From an uncultured Roseibium sp. (GTDB lineage: Bacteria; Pseudomonadota; Alphaproteobacteria; Rhizobiales; Stappiaceae): a stretch of 64,000 nucleotides of DNA. Location of the stretch: the NCBI RefSeq assembly GCF_963669205.1, contig NZ_OY769915.1:1090001-1154000 (forward strand), read 5' to 3'. The position numbers were made by a program, and so were the translations under genes. Position 1 is the stretch's first letter, and each line of letters opens with the position of its first letter. This document shows positions 34,209 to 43,075 of the stretch, piece by piece. The notes below the pieces were generated by a model. The model had not been told where the DNA came from and did no database searches. It was given only the letters and a program-made list of their open reading frames with translations.

Positions 34209-34730
34209 ATGACAGACACGAAAACCAGGATCGCAGCGGGGCTTGAGAGAGCTTTTGCGGAAAACGGATTTGCGGAGCCGAATATCGACAGCCTGCGCGA
34301 GGCTGCGGGTGTCAGCCTGAGGACACTCTACAAATACGTGCCGTCGCGGGAGGAAATGGTGTTGTGTGCGCTGGAGCACCGCCATCGGCGCTACATGCAG
34401 TTCGTGTTCGCCAACGTGCCGGCAACGGGAAAACCTGCGCTGCATTGCCTCTTTGACAGAATAGCCGGCTGGATGGCGTCGGAGGCGGCGCATGGATGCC
34501 TGTTTCACGCTGCGGTCGCCGCCGCGCCACGGGACAAGAGGCTCCGCGCCCTGCTTGCAACGCACAAGAGGGAAGTGGCTCAGGCAGCCGCCGGATTGTC
34601 GGGCCTGCCGGACCGGCAAGGCGAGATCACATTGATCGTCGAAGGACTGATGCAGGACTGGCCGCTGCACGGCGACGAGGCCACGAAATGCGCGAAGAAC
34701 CTGGGTGACCTTCTGAACGAAGCAAGCTGA
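34209..34730 (+). CDS. TetR/AcrR-family transcriptional repressor
   Basis: A 173-residue protein. The N-terminal TetR DNA-binding domain reads RIAAGLERAFAENGFAEPNIDSLREAAGVSLRTLYKYVPSREEMVLCAL. The C-terminal ligand domain is short and contains HGCLFHAAVAAAPRDKRLR. It most likely represses itself and the divergent oxidoreductase gene through the two palindromes at 34155 and 34181. The inducer is unknown. Confidence 0.92.
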   Translation: MTDTKTRIAAGLERAFAENGFAEPNIDSLREAAGVSLRTLYKYVPSREEMVLCALEHRHRRYMQFVFANVPATGKPALHCLFDRIAGWMASEAAHGCLFHAAVAAAPRDKRLRALLATHKREVAQAAAGLSGLPDRQGEITLIVEGLMQDWPLHGDEATKCAKNLGDLLNEAS

Positions 34731-34797
34731 AAAACGGCAGGGTTTGCCTTGGGGCTTTTGCGCCTGACAAAAGGATGCAGAACTTGATAAGGCGAAA

Positions 34798-34822
34798 CCC
34801 GCAGCACCTGAAGCGCTGCGGG
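34798..34822 (-). terminator. hairpin terminator of the VPLPA-CTERM gene
   Basis: CCCGCAGC and GCTGCGGG form an 8-bp stem. Read on the minus strand it is followed by TTTCG, 40 bp after the stop at 34862. The short T-run lowers confidence. Confidence 0.6.
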
Positions 34823-34861
34823 CAAAGGCATGCTCTCTCAGATTTCGAAAGCGGGGAACGC

Positions 34862-35527
34862 TTAGACCGCTCTTCTGCGCCGTCCCATGAGGAAAAGACC
34901 GCCCACACCGCTGATCAGCAACCATCCGGCCATCGGCAACGGCACGGTGGCAACGGACAGGTTGTCAAAGGAACCGGAGCCTACCAGCTGGATCGAAAGT
35001 GTCGTGCCGAACCGGTTCAAGGGGTCGCCGGCGACACTTGCGAACTGCCGGTCACCACTGGCGCCGACCGGGCCGAGGATAGGAACACCATCCAGCAAGA
35101 TGGTCGCGCCGGGCTCTTCGATATCGATGAAGTCGGCCCCGAGGAAACGGATCATCTGGTTGAACACGAACGTGAATGTACCGCCACCGGCCGCATCATC
35201 CGGATCGCTGACCGTTCCGTTGTTTACGCTGCCGTTCTCCTGGATAATCGGGATGAAGCCGAACGCCTTGGGTGTACCCGACAGATCCTTGATATCCGCG
35301 CCGAGATCGCTGTCGCCGCCGGTCGGATTGTTCGTGTCGAAAGCGACAACCTCGCCGATACCTCCGGTCGCCGAAACTGTCGCGCTCAGCGTGCCGCGGG
35401 CAATGGACGTGATCACGTCACCGCCGCTGAACTCGTCGAAATCAAACGTATAAACCATGGCCTGCCCCGCTGCGGGAACAAGGGCGGCCGACAGGAAAAA
35501 TGCCAATCCTAAAATTGCTGAACGCAT
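34862..35527 (-). CDS. VPLPA-CTERM sorting domain-containing exported protein
   Basis: A 221-residue protein from ATG 35527 with a signal peptide ending near AAGQA. The exported domain is Gly/Asp-rich and resembles beta-sandwich PEP-CTERM family proteins (FDFDEFSGGDVITSI, FLGADFIDIEEPGATILLDG, GSGSFDNLSVA). The C-terminus is a textbook sorting tail: VPLPMAGWLLISGVGGLF, then a basic GRRRRAV. Such tails are processed by an exosortase, and the product goes to the surface or extracellular matrix. No exosortase gene lies in this window. The function of the passenger domain is unknown. Confidence 0.85.
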   Translation of the reverse strand: MRSAILGLAFFLSAALVPAAGQAMVYTFDFDEFSGGDVITSIARGTLSATVSATGGIGEVVAFDTNNPTGGDSDLGADIKDLSGTPKAFGFIPIIQENGSVNNGTVSDPDDAAGGGTFTFVFNQMIRFLGADFIDIEEPGATILLDGVPILGPVGASGDRQFASVAGDPLNRFGTTLSIQLVGSGSFDNLSVATVPLPMAGWLLISGVGGLFLMGRRRRAV

Positions 35528-35708
35528 TGTCACTCCTTGGATGCAAACGGCATCAACTGCACTGCACAAAATTATTTTCCGGCACGTTAGTGTAAAAAGT
35601 GAGATGGTGCAAATTAACAATAAATTTATCAAATTTTAGGTCGATTCAGGTTAACCGGCTCACGTACGGCCCAGCTGTTGCGCGGATATGGTCCGCGCGC
35701 CCGTTCGC

Positions 35709-36578
35709 CTAGGCGCTTGCCGACCCTTGCAGCCAGTCCCGGAACGCGGCAACGGGTCGGGTCAATGTTCTGACGGGCGACCTGACGAACCAGTATCCGG
35801 TTTCCAATTCCCGAACCGTCCAGTCGGGCGAAACCAGATGTCCCGCATCCAGTTCCTGGGACACGAACCGGCGATCGATCACGATGGCACCCATGCCGGC
35901 GATTGCTGCCTGGATCGCAAGGTCGCGGCTTTGCAGGACCGTACCGGAGTTGATATCCGAATGCTCGATGCCCGCCGTTTCAAGCCAATCGGTCCAGTCG
36001 CTCCTGCGGGCAGAACTGTGCAGGAGAGGCAGCCTCTCCAGAACGGCTGGATCTGAAGGGTCCTTGCCGCTCAGAAGGCTAGGCGCCATGGCAACGGCGA
36101 GATGTTCCCGCCACAGGAGATGGCTTTCAACGCTTGGCCAGTTGCCGGTTCCCAGCCTGATCGCGCAATCATAGTTCTCGCGATCGAGATCCACCATCCG
36201 CGTTGAGGTCGACAGGAGCAGTTCGACATCGGGCTGCTCGGCCTGAAAGTCCGGCAGCCGCGGGATCAGCCAGCGCGTTGCGAAGGTGGAGACCGTGCTT
36301 ATCCTGAGCTCCGTGCGTCCACGCCGCTTGAAGCTGTCGACCGCTTCTTCGATCCGGTCAAAAGCGTCGCCGAGACTGAGCGCAAGCCGTTGTCCCTCAT
36401 CCGTCAGGGTCAGCCCCCGTCCGTCGCGATTGACCAGCGTCGCCCCCAGCTCGCTCTCCAGCTTGCGCATGAGGTGCGACAGGGCGGAGGGAGAAACGCC
36501 GAGCTTTTCCGCCGCAATCGACGCGCGGCCATGGCGGGCCAGCAGGGAAAAGGCGTGAAGGGCACGAAGGGAAGCCAT
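35709..36578 (-). CDS. LysR-family transcriptional regulator (GcvA-like)
   Basis: A 289-residue protein from ATG 36578. The HTH reads LRALHAFSLLARHGRASIAAEKLGVSPSALSHLMRKLESELGATLVNR. The substrate-binding domain has the GcvA-type start RISTVSTFATRWLIPRLPDFQAEQPDVEL. No divergent partner gene is adjacent, as the upstream side is repeats, so the target is unclear. It ends the accessory segment between dapD and the 5'-nucleotidase gene. Confidence 0.92.
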   Translation of the reverse strand: MASLRALHAFSLLARHGRASIAAEKLGVSPSALSHLMRKLESELGATLVNRDGRGLTLTDEGQRLALSLGDAFDRIEEAVDSFKRRGRTELRISTVSTFATRWLIPRLPDFQAEQPDVELLLSTSTRMVDLDRENYDCAIRLGTGNWPSVESHLLWREHLAVAMAPSLLSGKDPSDPAVLERLPLLHSSARRSDWTDWLETAGIEHSDINSGTVLQSRDLAIQAAIAGMGAIVIDRRFVSQELDAGHLVSPDWTVRELETGYWFVRSPVRTLTRPVAAFRDWLQGSASA

Positions 36579-36786
36579 GTGCGGACACGTTCCGGTTGAT
36601 TGAGTTTTCCTCAATCTAGAGGAGTTTCACCGGACTTGGTAGCGCCGCGTTCATGCGATGGTGGACCGGACACCAGACCTTGATCCTGAAGAGACTGTTC
36701 CACCCGTTCTGCGAAACCACATATTTCCTTGGGGTTGGGGGTTTTCTGGTCTGAATGTTGGAAAGGACTGATCGTCTCAAATCCTC
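36579..36786. other. leader of the LysR gene, no other gene seen
   Basis: The region between the LysR start and the next R1 repeat. TTGATTGAGTTTTCCTCAATC near 36596 contains a small inverted repeat (GATTGAG/CTCAATC) 18-37 bp upstream of the LysR start, which could be an autoregulatory site. Nothing else is supported. Confidence 0.3.
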
Positions 36787-36912
36787 GTCATCCCGGCCAA
36801 GCGCAGCGCGAGCCGGGATCGGGGAGCCGGAAGTCCGGCGGTGTGTACGTTGCCCGTCCCGGCACACCCGGGCTCCCCGGCCCCGGATCTCGCTTTGCTC
36901 GTCCGGGGTGAC
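36787..36912. repeat. R1 intergenic hairpin repeat, copy d
   Basis: Runs from GTCATCCCGGCCAAGCGCAG to CTTTGCTCGTCCGGGGTGAC, 126 bp, same orientation as copy c. It is followed by an R3 fragment at 36949-36987 (CTCATCCTGAGGAAGCGC). No gene lies between 36787 and 37035. Confidence 0.85.
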
Positions 36913-37035
36913 GAAGGAACATTGCACCGGATGAAAACCTCAGCTTCCTCATCCTGAGGAAGCGCGAAAGCGCTGTCTCGAAGGATCGGGGCAACGGACA
37001 GCCTTCGTATGTGCCGTAACCGGCCCGCGGCCCGT

Positions 37036-37779
37036 CTAGCGCAAGGACCCCAGAACCGCCTTGAGAAAACCGGTCAGATCTTCGGTGACGAAGTCCACAT
37101 GGGGGTAGGGGTCACCTTCGAGGTCCCAGCTTTCCTCGAACACGGACCGGGAGCCTGTCGGGATGATCAACGCCGTGCGCATTCCGAGCATGTGCGGAAC
37201 TTTAAGGTTTTTCGGCAGGTCCTCGAACATCGCGGCCCGGGCCGGAGAAATGCCCGTTAGTCCGATGAACTTGTCATAGGTCTCGCGATTGGGTTTGGGC
37301 ACCAGATCAGCCGATACGATGTCGAAGATGTCCTCGAAGTGATCGGAGATACCGAGTGCGGCCGCCGTGCGTTCCGCATGCGGACGGTCGCCATTGGTGA
37401 AGATGAACTTCTTTCCGGGCAGGGCTTCGATAGCCGCCGCCAGATCCGGATTGGGCTCAAGTCCGGAATAGTCGATGTCGTGAACGAAGGCCAGATAGTG
37501 GTCCGGATCGATATTCTGCGTCGTCATCAGGCCGCGCAAGGTGGTGCCGTATTCGTGATACAGCGCTTTCTGATGCACCATCGCCTCGGAACGGTTGAGA
37601 TCCATGATCCTCTGGACGTAGAGCGAGATCTGTTCGTCGATCTGCGAGAACAGGTCCGCCTCGTGCGGATAGAGCGTGTTGTCCAGGTCGAACACCCAGG
37701 CCTCCACGCCCTTGAACACCCGAAGGTCCTGGCGGTGTGCGTGCCGGCCTTCCGCGGGCAGGATGCGTTTTCCGGTCAC
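37036..37779 (-). CDS. pyrimidine 5'-nucleotidase (HAD superfamily)
   Basis: A 247-residue HAD phosphatase of the Sdt1/Phm8-like group. Motif I is [13 protein letters not shown] with the nucleophile Asp, motif II is [15 protein letters not shown], the motif III Lys lies in [14 protein letters not shown], and motif IV is [14 protein letters not shown]. The family dephosphorylates nucleoside monophosphates. Its start overlaps the argB stop by 4 bp (ATGA), a link found in many Hyphomicrobiales. Confidence 0.9.
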   Translation of the reverse strand: MTGKRILPAEGRHAHRQDLRVFKGVEAWVFDLDNTLYPHEADLFSQIDEQISLYVQRIMDLNRSEAMVHQKALYHEYGTTLRGLMTTQNIDPDHYLAFVHDIDYSGLEPNPDLAAAIEALPGKKFIFTNGDRPHAERTAAALGISDHFEDIFDIVSADLVPKPNRETYDKFIGLTGISPARAAMFEDLPKNLKVPHMLGMRTALIIPTGSRSVFEESWDLEGDPYPHVDFVTEDLTGFLKAVLGSLR

Positions 37780-38663
37780 GGGCGTATCAACGTCCCTGCG
37801 CCGCCGTCGGTAAACAGTTCCAGGAGCACTGCGTGCGGCACCTTGCCGTTGAGGATGACCACGCCTTCCACGCCACGGTCAAGCGCCTCGATGCAGGTCT
37901 CGACCTTGGGGATCATGCCGCCGGATATCGTTCCGTCTTGCATCAGCGCGCGGGCCTTGGAAACGGTGAGCTGCTTGATCAGGTTGCCTTCCTTGTCGAG
38001 AACACCTGGAACATCCGTCAGGAAAAGCAGTCGCTTCGCGCTGAGCGAGCCGGCGATCGCGCCGGCAGCCGTGTCCGCGTTTATGTTGTAGGTCTCGCCG
38101 TCTTCTCCGTGCGCAACCGGGGCGACGACGGGAATGATGGCTTCCTTGAGCACCAGCCTCAGAACGGTCGGGTCGACATGTGCCGGCTCGCCGACAAAGC
38201 CGAGATCGACGACGCTCTCGATGTTACTGTCCGGATCGACGACGGTGCGATTGAGCTTGCGCGCGGTGACAAGATTGCCGTCCTTGCCGCAAAGGCCGAC
38301 CGCGCGGCCGCCTTCCGCGTTGATCATCTGGACGATTTCCTTGTTGATCGACCCGGCCAGGACCATCTCTACCACCTCGACGGTGGCCTTGTCGGTGACG
38401 CGCAGCCCGCCCTTGAACTCGCTCACGATGTTCAGCCGCTGCAGCATCCTGCCGATCTGGGGTCCGCCGCCGTGAACGACGACCGGATTGACGCCGGATT
38501 GGCGCAGCAGCGTGATGTCGCGCGCGAAGGCCTGCCCGAGCGCCGGATCACCCATGGCGTTGCCGCCGTACTTCACGACAACGGTCTTGTCGTCGTAGCG
38601 CTGCATGTAGGGCAGGGCATGCGCGATGATATGCGCGCGGCTGGACATGTCGGGATTTGTCAT
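37776..38663 (-). CDS. argB: acetylglutamate kinase
   Basis: A 295-residue amino-acid kinase for the second step of arginine synthesis. [17 protein letters not shown] and [16 protein letters not shown] form the phosphate-binding loops, and [10 protein letters not shown] and [25 protein letters not shown] form the N-acetylglutamate and ATP site. The N-terminal helix is extended ([18 protein letters not shown]), as in arginine-inhibited hexameric enzymes, so feedback inhibition by arginine is plausible. Confidence 0.96.
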   Translation of the reverse strand: MTNPDMSSRAHIIAHALPYMQRYDDKTVVVKYGGNAMGDPALGQAFARDITLLRQSGVNPVVVHGGGPQIGRMLQRLNIVSEFKGGLRVTDKATVEVVEMVLAGSINKEIVQMINAEGGRAVGLCGKDGNLVTARKLNRTVVDPDSNIESVVDLGFVGEPAHVDPTVLRLVLKEAIIPVVAPVAHGEDGETYNINADTAAGAIAGSLSAKRLLFLTDVPGVLDKEGNLIKQLTVSKARALMQDGTISGGMIPKVETCIEALDRGVEGVVILNGKVPHAVLLELFTDGGAGTLIRP

Positions 38664-38775
38664 CGAGGCTTTTTACTCAACTGGGTCCATCACCTAAGGA
38701 ACACTTTCAGGGGTTCCTGCTATAACCGGTTTGCCAGAGCGGCACAAATCGCGCGTTCAACGCAAATCCCGAGCG

Positions 38776-39423
38776 CTACTGATTGGCCAGAAGGCAGAGC
38801 TCGGCACGCAGTTCGTCGATCCCCTTGTTCTTCTCCGAAGAGGTCGCGACGATCACCGGATGCGCCGCGACACGCTTGGCAAGCGCGGCTTCGGTCTCGG
38901 AAATGAGACGGGCCAGCTGCGGCGGCTTGATCTTGTCCGATTTCGTGAGCACCACCTGGTAGACGACGGCGGCCCTGTCCAGCAGGCCCATGGTGTCGAG
39001 GTCGTTTTGCTTGATCCCGTGCCGGCTGTCTATGAGCAGGATCACCCTGCGCAGGTTCGGGCGGCCACGCAGGTAGGAAAAGACCAGGTTGGTCCAGGCA
39101 TCGACAAGCTCCTTCGGTGCCTGCGCGTAGCCGTAACCGGGCATGTCCACGATCGTCAGCGGTGTGTCCGGCGCAATGAAGAAATTCAGCATCTGCGTCC
39201 TGCCGGGGGTCGACGAGGTCCTGGCAAGACCCTTTCGGCCCGTCAGCGCATTGATCAGGCTGGACTTGCCCACATTGGACCGGCCGGCAAAGGCGATTTC
39301 CGTGCCGGATGCTTCCGGAAGGTTGGACATGTCGGTTACACTGGTGAGAAAGTCCCAGGGGCGGGCAAACATCAGCCGGCCCGCCTCCAGGTCTTCCTGC
39401 GAATAGGTTTGTTCGTCGCTCAT
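38776..39423 (-). CDS. yihA: ribosome biogenesis GTPase YihA/YsxC (EngB)
   Basis: A 215-residue TrmE-Era-EngA-YihA-class GTPase that aids large-subunit assembly. G1 reads [15 protein letters not shown]2 lies in [18 protein letters not shown]3 in [14 protein letters not shown], and G4 in VLTKSDKI. It is the next gene after argB on the minus strand; in most related genomes it adjoins yidC, but here an acetyltransferase gene lies between. Confidence 0.96.
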   Translation of the reverse strand: MSDEQTYSQEDLEAGRLMFARPWDFLTSVTDMSNLPEASGTEIAFAGRSNVGKSSLINALTGRKGLARTSSTPGRTQMLNFFIAPDTPLTIVDMPGYGYAQAPKELVDAWTNLVFSYLRGRPNLRRVILLIDSRHGIKQNDLDTMGLLDRAAVVYQVVLTKSDKIKPPQLARLISETEAALAKRVAAHPVIVATSSEKNKGIDELRAELCLLANQ

Positions 39424-39432
39424 GGGCTGCTT

Positions 39433-40113
39433 TTAGCTTGCCTTTGATCTTCCGTCGAGGCCGTGTTCGGCCTCAATCGCTGCCTGTTCGAGCGTGTCGA
39501 TATCCGCACCCCAGATCGCCTTGAGATGACGGGAGATCTTTTCGATCGGCCAGTCCCACCAGGAAACGCCGAGAAGACGCTCGATGGTTGCCTCGTCGTA
39601 TCTGAGCCGAACGACCCGGCCCGGATTGCCGACGACGACCGCGTAGGGTGGAACGTCGGAGGCCACGACCGCATGCGCGCCGATGATGGCGCCCGAGCAG
39701 ATCGTGACACCTGGCATGACGGTGGAATTGGTCCCGAACCAGACGTCATTGCCGACGATCGTGTCGCCGCGCAGATGTCCGAATATCGTTTCCGGATCGA
39801 ACTTCTCCATCCATTCCTCCGCAAAGATGTGGAAAGGATAGGTGGAGAACCCCGTCAGGGCGTGATTGGCGCCGTTCATGATGAAGCTGGTTCCGCAGGC
39901 CAGCGCGCAGAACTTTCCGATCCTCAGCCGGTCGCCGATATTGTCGAAATGGTAGCGCACGTTCCGGTTTTCGAAATCGAGAGCGTTCTCGAAATCATGA
40001 TAGTAGGTGTAGTCGCCCACTTCGATGTTTGGCCGGGTGATGACGTTTTTCAGAAAAACGGTGTGGTTTTCGCCGTGGAACGGATGAAGCGTGTCTGGAG
40101 AAGGGCCGTGCAT
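39433..40113 (-). CDS. CatB/Vat-type xenobiotic O-acetyltransferase
   Basis: A 226-residue left-handed beta-helix acetyltransferase from ATG 40113, with GGAGG four bases upstream. Diagnostic stretches are VGDYTYYHDFENALDFENRNVRYHF, IGKFCALACGTSFIMNGANHAL with the catalytic His, TYPFHIFAEEW, and GNDVWFGTNSTVMPGVTICSGAIIGAHAVV. Relatives acetylate chloramphenicol or streptogramin A; chromosomal members may have other substrates. It lies 9 bp before yihA and 183 bp after yidC on the minus strand, so it may ride on that operon. Drug resistance is inference only. Confidence 0.9.
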   Translation of the reverse strand: MHGPSPDTLHPFHGENHTVFLKNVITRPNIEVGDYTYYHDFENALDFENRNVRYHFDNIGDRLRIGKFCALACGTSFIMNGANHALTGFSTYPFHIFAEEWMEKFDPETIFGHLRGDTIVGNDVWFGTNSTVMPGVTICSGAIIGAHAVVASDVPPYAVVVGNPGRVVRLRYDEATIERLLGVSWWDWPIEKISRHLKAIWGADIDTLEQAAIEAEHGLDGRSKAS

Positions 40114-40261
40114 GAGACCTCCGGTAAGCAAGAAACAAGGGAAGGGTGTGTTGCGTATCGAACGCATTCGACCTGCCGGTTGGCGGCTTCGCCTTGCGGA
40201 ATAGGTCTTGCTTCATCGGATCATCGGATTGCAGGCTCCTGTGGGTTTCTTGTCAAATCGA

Positions 40262-40287
40262 AAGGCCCCGCCGGGTGGCAGGGCCTT
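40262..40287 (-). terminator. rho-independent terminator after yidC
   Basis: AAGGCCC and GGGCCTT, extended by GCC/GGC after one mismatch, form a stem with loop GGGT. On the minus strand it is followed by TTTCGATTT, 9 bp after the yidC stop. Confidence 0.75.
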
Positions 40288-40295
40288 GGGTTGTA

Positions 40296-42149
40296 TCAGC
40301 TCTTTTCGGCCTTGTCAGCCTCGTCGTCCGAGGCCGGCTTCTTTCGTTTGAACATGGAGCCGAGATTGTCCCATAGCTCAACTTTCGCTCCCTGGCGGCG
40401 CATGATCACATATTGCTGAGTGATGGAGAGGAAGTTGTTCCAGGCCCAGTAGATCACGAGACCGGCCGGGAACGACGCCAGCATGAAGGTGAACACGACC
40501 GGCATCCAGGTGAAGATCATCTGCTGGGTCGGATCCGGCGGTGCCGGGTTCATTTTCATCTGGATGAACATGGTGATGCCCATCAGCAGTGGCCACACGC
40601 CGAGCATCAAAAGCTGCGGCGGATCCCAGGGGATGAGCCCGAACAGGTTGAACAGCGATGTCGGATCCGGTGCGGACAGATCCTGAATCCAGCCGAAGAA
40701 CGGCGCATGGCGCATTTCGATGGTGACGAACAGAACCTTGTAGAGCGCGAAGAACACGGGGATCTGGATCAGGATCGGCAGACAGCCCGCCAGCGGATTG
40801 ATCTTTTCCTTCTTGTACAGCTCCATGAGAGCCTGCTGCTGCTTCTGCCGGTCATCCTTGTAGGTCTCCCGGATCTCGGTCATCTGCGGCTGCACGAGCT
40901 TCATCTTGCTCATGGAGACATAGGACTTGTTCGCCAGCGGGAAGAAGATCAGCTTGATGAGGACCGTCACGACCAGGATGGCGACGCCGAAGTTTCCGAG
41001 AAGGTGGAAAAAATAGTCGATCGCGAAGAACATCGGCTTGGTCAGGAAGTAGAACCAGCCCCAGTCGATCAGGAGTTCGAACCGGTTGATGCCGATCGAT
41101 TCCTCGTAGGCATCGATGAGCTTCGTTTCCTTGGCGCCAGCAAACAGATAGGAGCTGGTTTCCGCGGTTCCCCCAGCCGGAACGGCCACGCCGTTGCCGA
41201 GATAATCCGCCTGGAAATTGCCGGTCACGCTGGAGAAGCTGAAGCTCGGCTGAAATTCCTGGCCCGGAATCGGGATAAGCGTCGCAGCCCAGTACTTGTC
41301 GGTGATGCCGAGCCAGCCATTGTCAACCTTGGCCGGGCGGTTCATGCCCTCTTCTTCGAGGTCAGAGTAATCGACCTCCAGAAGTCCTTCCTCGCCGAAC
41401 ACGCCGAGAAGGCCTTCATGCAGGATCCAGATGCCCGTTGTTTCCGGAATGCCCTGCCGGGCAATCAGGCCATAGGGATACAGCGTGAGCGGTTCGGCGG
41501 AGCTGTTGTCGACGGATTGTGCGACGGTGAACATGTAGTTCTCGTCGACCGAAAAGGTGCGCTTGAAGACGAGGCCCGCGCCATTGTCCCAGCTCAGCGT
41601 CAGGGGTGTGGACGGTGTCAGTGTCGCGCTGCCCTCCACGGTCCAGACGCTGTCGGGCCCGGGAAGCGCCACATTCGTGCCCGGGTCGGCAACCCAGCCG
41701 TAGTCCGTGTAGTAGGGATGAGGGCTGCCCTTGGGCGAAAACAGGGCGATTGTCGGACTGCTTTTGTCGACGGTCTCGTGATAATCCTTGAGACGCAGGT
41801 CGTCGAGGCGGGCGCCGGTGAGGTTGATCGAACCTTCGAGCCGCGGCGTGTCGATCACGACCCTGTCGCTGGCCGCTACTGCCAGTTCACGACTGCCGAA
41901 AACGGCATTCTGACCCACGGATTGCGCCGGAAGGGCCGCGTTTCCGCTCGAAGACGCCGAAGGTTGCGGCGCATCGGGATTGGCGCCGCCGGCCGTTGCG
42001 GCCTGACGTGCGGCGTCCGCCTGCTGCTGCTGTTCGATCGCGGCCTGCTGGCGTTCCAGTTCCGGTGTGGCAACGAAGTACTGCCAGGCGAGCAGGACGA
42101 TCAGGGACAGTACGATTGCCAGAATCGTGTTTCGGTTTTCGGAGATCAA
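40296..42149 (-). CDS. yidC: membrane protein insertase YidC
   Basis: A 617-residue Oxa1/Alb3-family insertase. An N-terminal helix ([23 protein letters not shown]) is followed by an Ala/Gln-rich linker, a large periplasmic beta domain (about residues 70-370), and the conserved core. The core has [80 protein letters not shown], and a final helix pair. It inserts proteins in the inner membrane with or without SecYEG. The terminator at 40262 suggests that the acetyltransferase gene beyond has its own promoter or depends on read-through. Confidence 0.97.
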   Translation of the reverse strand: MISENRNTILAIVLSLIVLLAWQYFVATPELERQQAAIEQQQQADAARQAATAGGANPDAPQPSASSSGNAALPAQSVGQNAVFGSRELAVAASDRVVIDTPRLEGSINLTGARLDDLRLKDYHETVDKSSPTIALFSPKGSPHPYYTDYGWVADPGTNVALPGPDSVWTVEGSATLTPSTPLTLSWDNGAGLVFKRTFSVDENYMFTVAQSVDNSSAEPLTLYPYGLIARQGIPETTGIWILHEGLLGVFGEEGLLEVDYSDLEEEGMNRPAKVDNGWLGITDKYWAATLIPIPGQEFQPSFSFSSVTGNFQADYLGNGVAVPAGGTAETSSYLFAGAKETKLIDAYEESIGINRFELLIDWGWFYFLTKPMFFAIDYFFHLLGNFGVAILVVTVLIKLIFFPLANKSYVSMSKMKLVQPQMTEIRETYKDDRQKQQQALMELYKKEKINPLAGCLPILIQIPVFFALYKVLFVTIEMRHAPFFGWIQDLSAPDPTSLFNLFGLIPWDPPQLLMLGVWPLLMGITMFIQMKMNPAPPDPTQQMIFTWMPVVFTFMLASFPAGLVIYWAWNNFLSITQQYVIMRRQGAKVELWDNLGSMFKRKKPASDDEADKAEKS

Positions 42150-42155
42150 CTGGTA

Positions 42156-42557
42156 TTACCCCTGTTTCCTGCGCGGTGTCGGTTGAGACGACCGGTTTCC
42201 CCGGCGCGGTTTTCCCCGTCCGCGCGGTGTCTCCGGATCCAGCACTTGGCTTAGGCCTGACTTAAGGTCTGCAACGAGTTTTTGAAAGGGAAGAGTGAGC
42301 GCGGAATCGCGTGCCACAAGCACAAAATCCGCATTTTGCGGTATGTCGTCACGGCAAAGCTCGGCAACCGCCGCCCGCAGGCGCCGTTTGATGCGGCTGC
42401 GGGCGGCGGAGTTACCGGTTTTCTTGGTGACGGTGTAGCCGACCCGCGATGCCGTGTCGCAATCGTGCTTCAGGCCTTGAACGACGAAAGCGCGCCGACC
42501 CAATCGGCCGCCTTTGGCAACCGCGAGGAATTCGGAGCGCTTTTTCAAAGTGTCCAT
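42156..42557 (-). CDS. rnpA: ribonuclease P protein component
   Basis: A 133-residue basic protein from ATG 42557 (MDTLKKRSEFLAVAKGGR). The RNP motif is KKTGNSAARSRIKRRLRAAV, as in bacterial RnpA. A Pro/Arg/Gly-rich tail (RGRGKPRRGNRSSQPTPRRK) is longer than in E. coli. It assists the RNA subunit in removing tRNA 5' leaders. It lies between rpmH and yidC in the classic order. Confidence 0.95.
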   Translation of the reverse strand: MDTLKKRSEFLAVAKGGRLGRRAFVVQGLKHDCDTASRVGYTVTKKTGNSAARSRIKRRLRAAVAELCRDDIPQNADFVLVARDSALTLPFQKLVADLKSGLSQVLDPETPRGRGKPRRGNRSSQPTPRRKQG

Positions 42558-42616
42558 GGCAGCGGATTGGTGTTGGCAGCAGCCGCCAACCCGGCGCACT
42601 GCGCACTGGTTGCCGA

Positions 42617-42751
42617 TCAGGCGCTGAGGCTCTTGCGACCCTTTGCACGCCGGCGTGCGAGCACCTGACGACCGTTCTTGGTTGCCATACGTGCGCGGAA
42701 TCCGTGGCGGCGCTTGCGGACAAGACGGCTCGGTTGATACGTACGCTTCAT
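42617..42751 (-). CDS. rpmH: 50S ribosomal protein L34
   Basis: A 44-residue protein, [20 protein letters not shown] followed by [20 protein letters not shown] and SLSA. It matches L34 over its whole length. It is the first gene of rpmH-rnpA-yidC and has a strong promoter about 130 bp upstream. Confidence 0.98.
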   Translation of the reverse strand: MKRTYQPSRLVRKRRHGFRARMATKNGRQVLARRRAKGRKSLSA

Positions 42752-43075
42752 CGTTCTTACCCGCGCGGTTCGTGCGCGGCCCTTTTCATTTTTAAATTCT
42801 TTGGTGGAAGCATTCGAAGCGCTGGAAGAGCGCGGCTCAAAACAGCCTTGGGTCCGAATGCGTGTCCCAGTCGTGCGCGCTTATAAGCGCCGCGCCGCCT
42901 CAAGTCAACGTTGCCGGCCAAGAATCTCGGACGGAAAATCCGTTCACGCACAGGTGAACCGGCGACACCATGGCGTCACTTATCGGTGAAGCACGGTTCT
43001 TTTTAAGACGATTAAGGTACATCTGGCAGAAAGACCACTACGGCGTCATCAAGAATCGCCGCAGACGAACTATTC
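42752..43075. other. promoter-bearing spacer between rpmH and the TVP38 gene
   Basis: Divergent intergenic region of 324 bp. It holds the rpmH promoter (42880-42908) with the perfect palindrome GCGCTTATAAGCGC at 42877-42890. No gene was found. An AT-rich stretch near 42998-43017 may serve the plus-strand gene. Confidence 0.5.
42880..42908 (-). promoter_or_regulatory. sigma-70-type promoter of the rpmH-rnpA-yidC operon
   Basis: On the minus strand TTGACT and TATAAG are separated by exactly 17 bp, close to the consensus. The predicted start lies near 42873, giving a leader of about 120 nt before rpmH. Confidence 0.75.

Noticed and set aside
40413..42254. 613-residue open frame opposite yidC
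   Set aside because: It mirrors yidC codon structure; composition is shadow-like and no family is recognisable.
42617..43075. replication origin next to rpmH-rnpA-yidC
   Set aside because: In many bacteria oriC lies beside dnaA-rpmH, but no dnaA and no cluster of TTATCCACA-like boxes is seen here, and alphaproteobacterial origins usually lie elsewhere.
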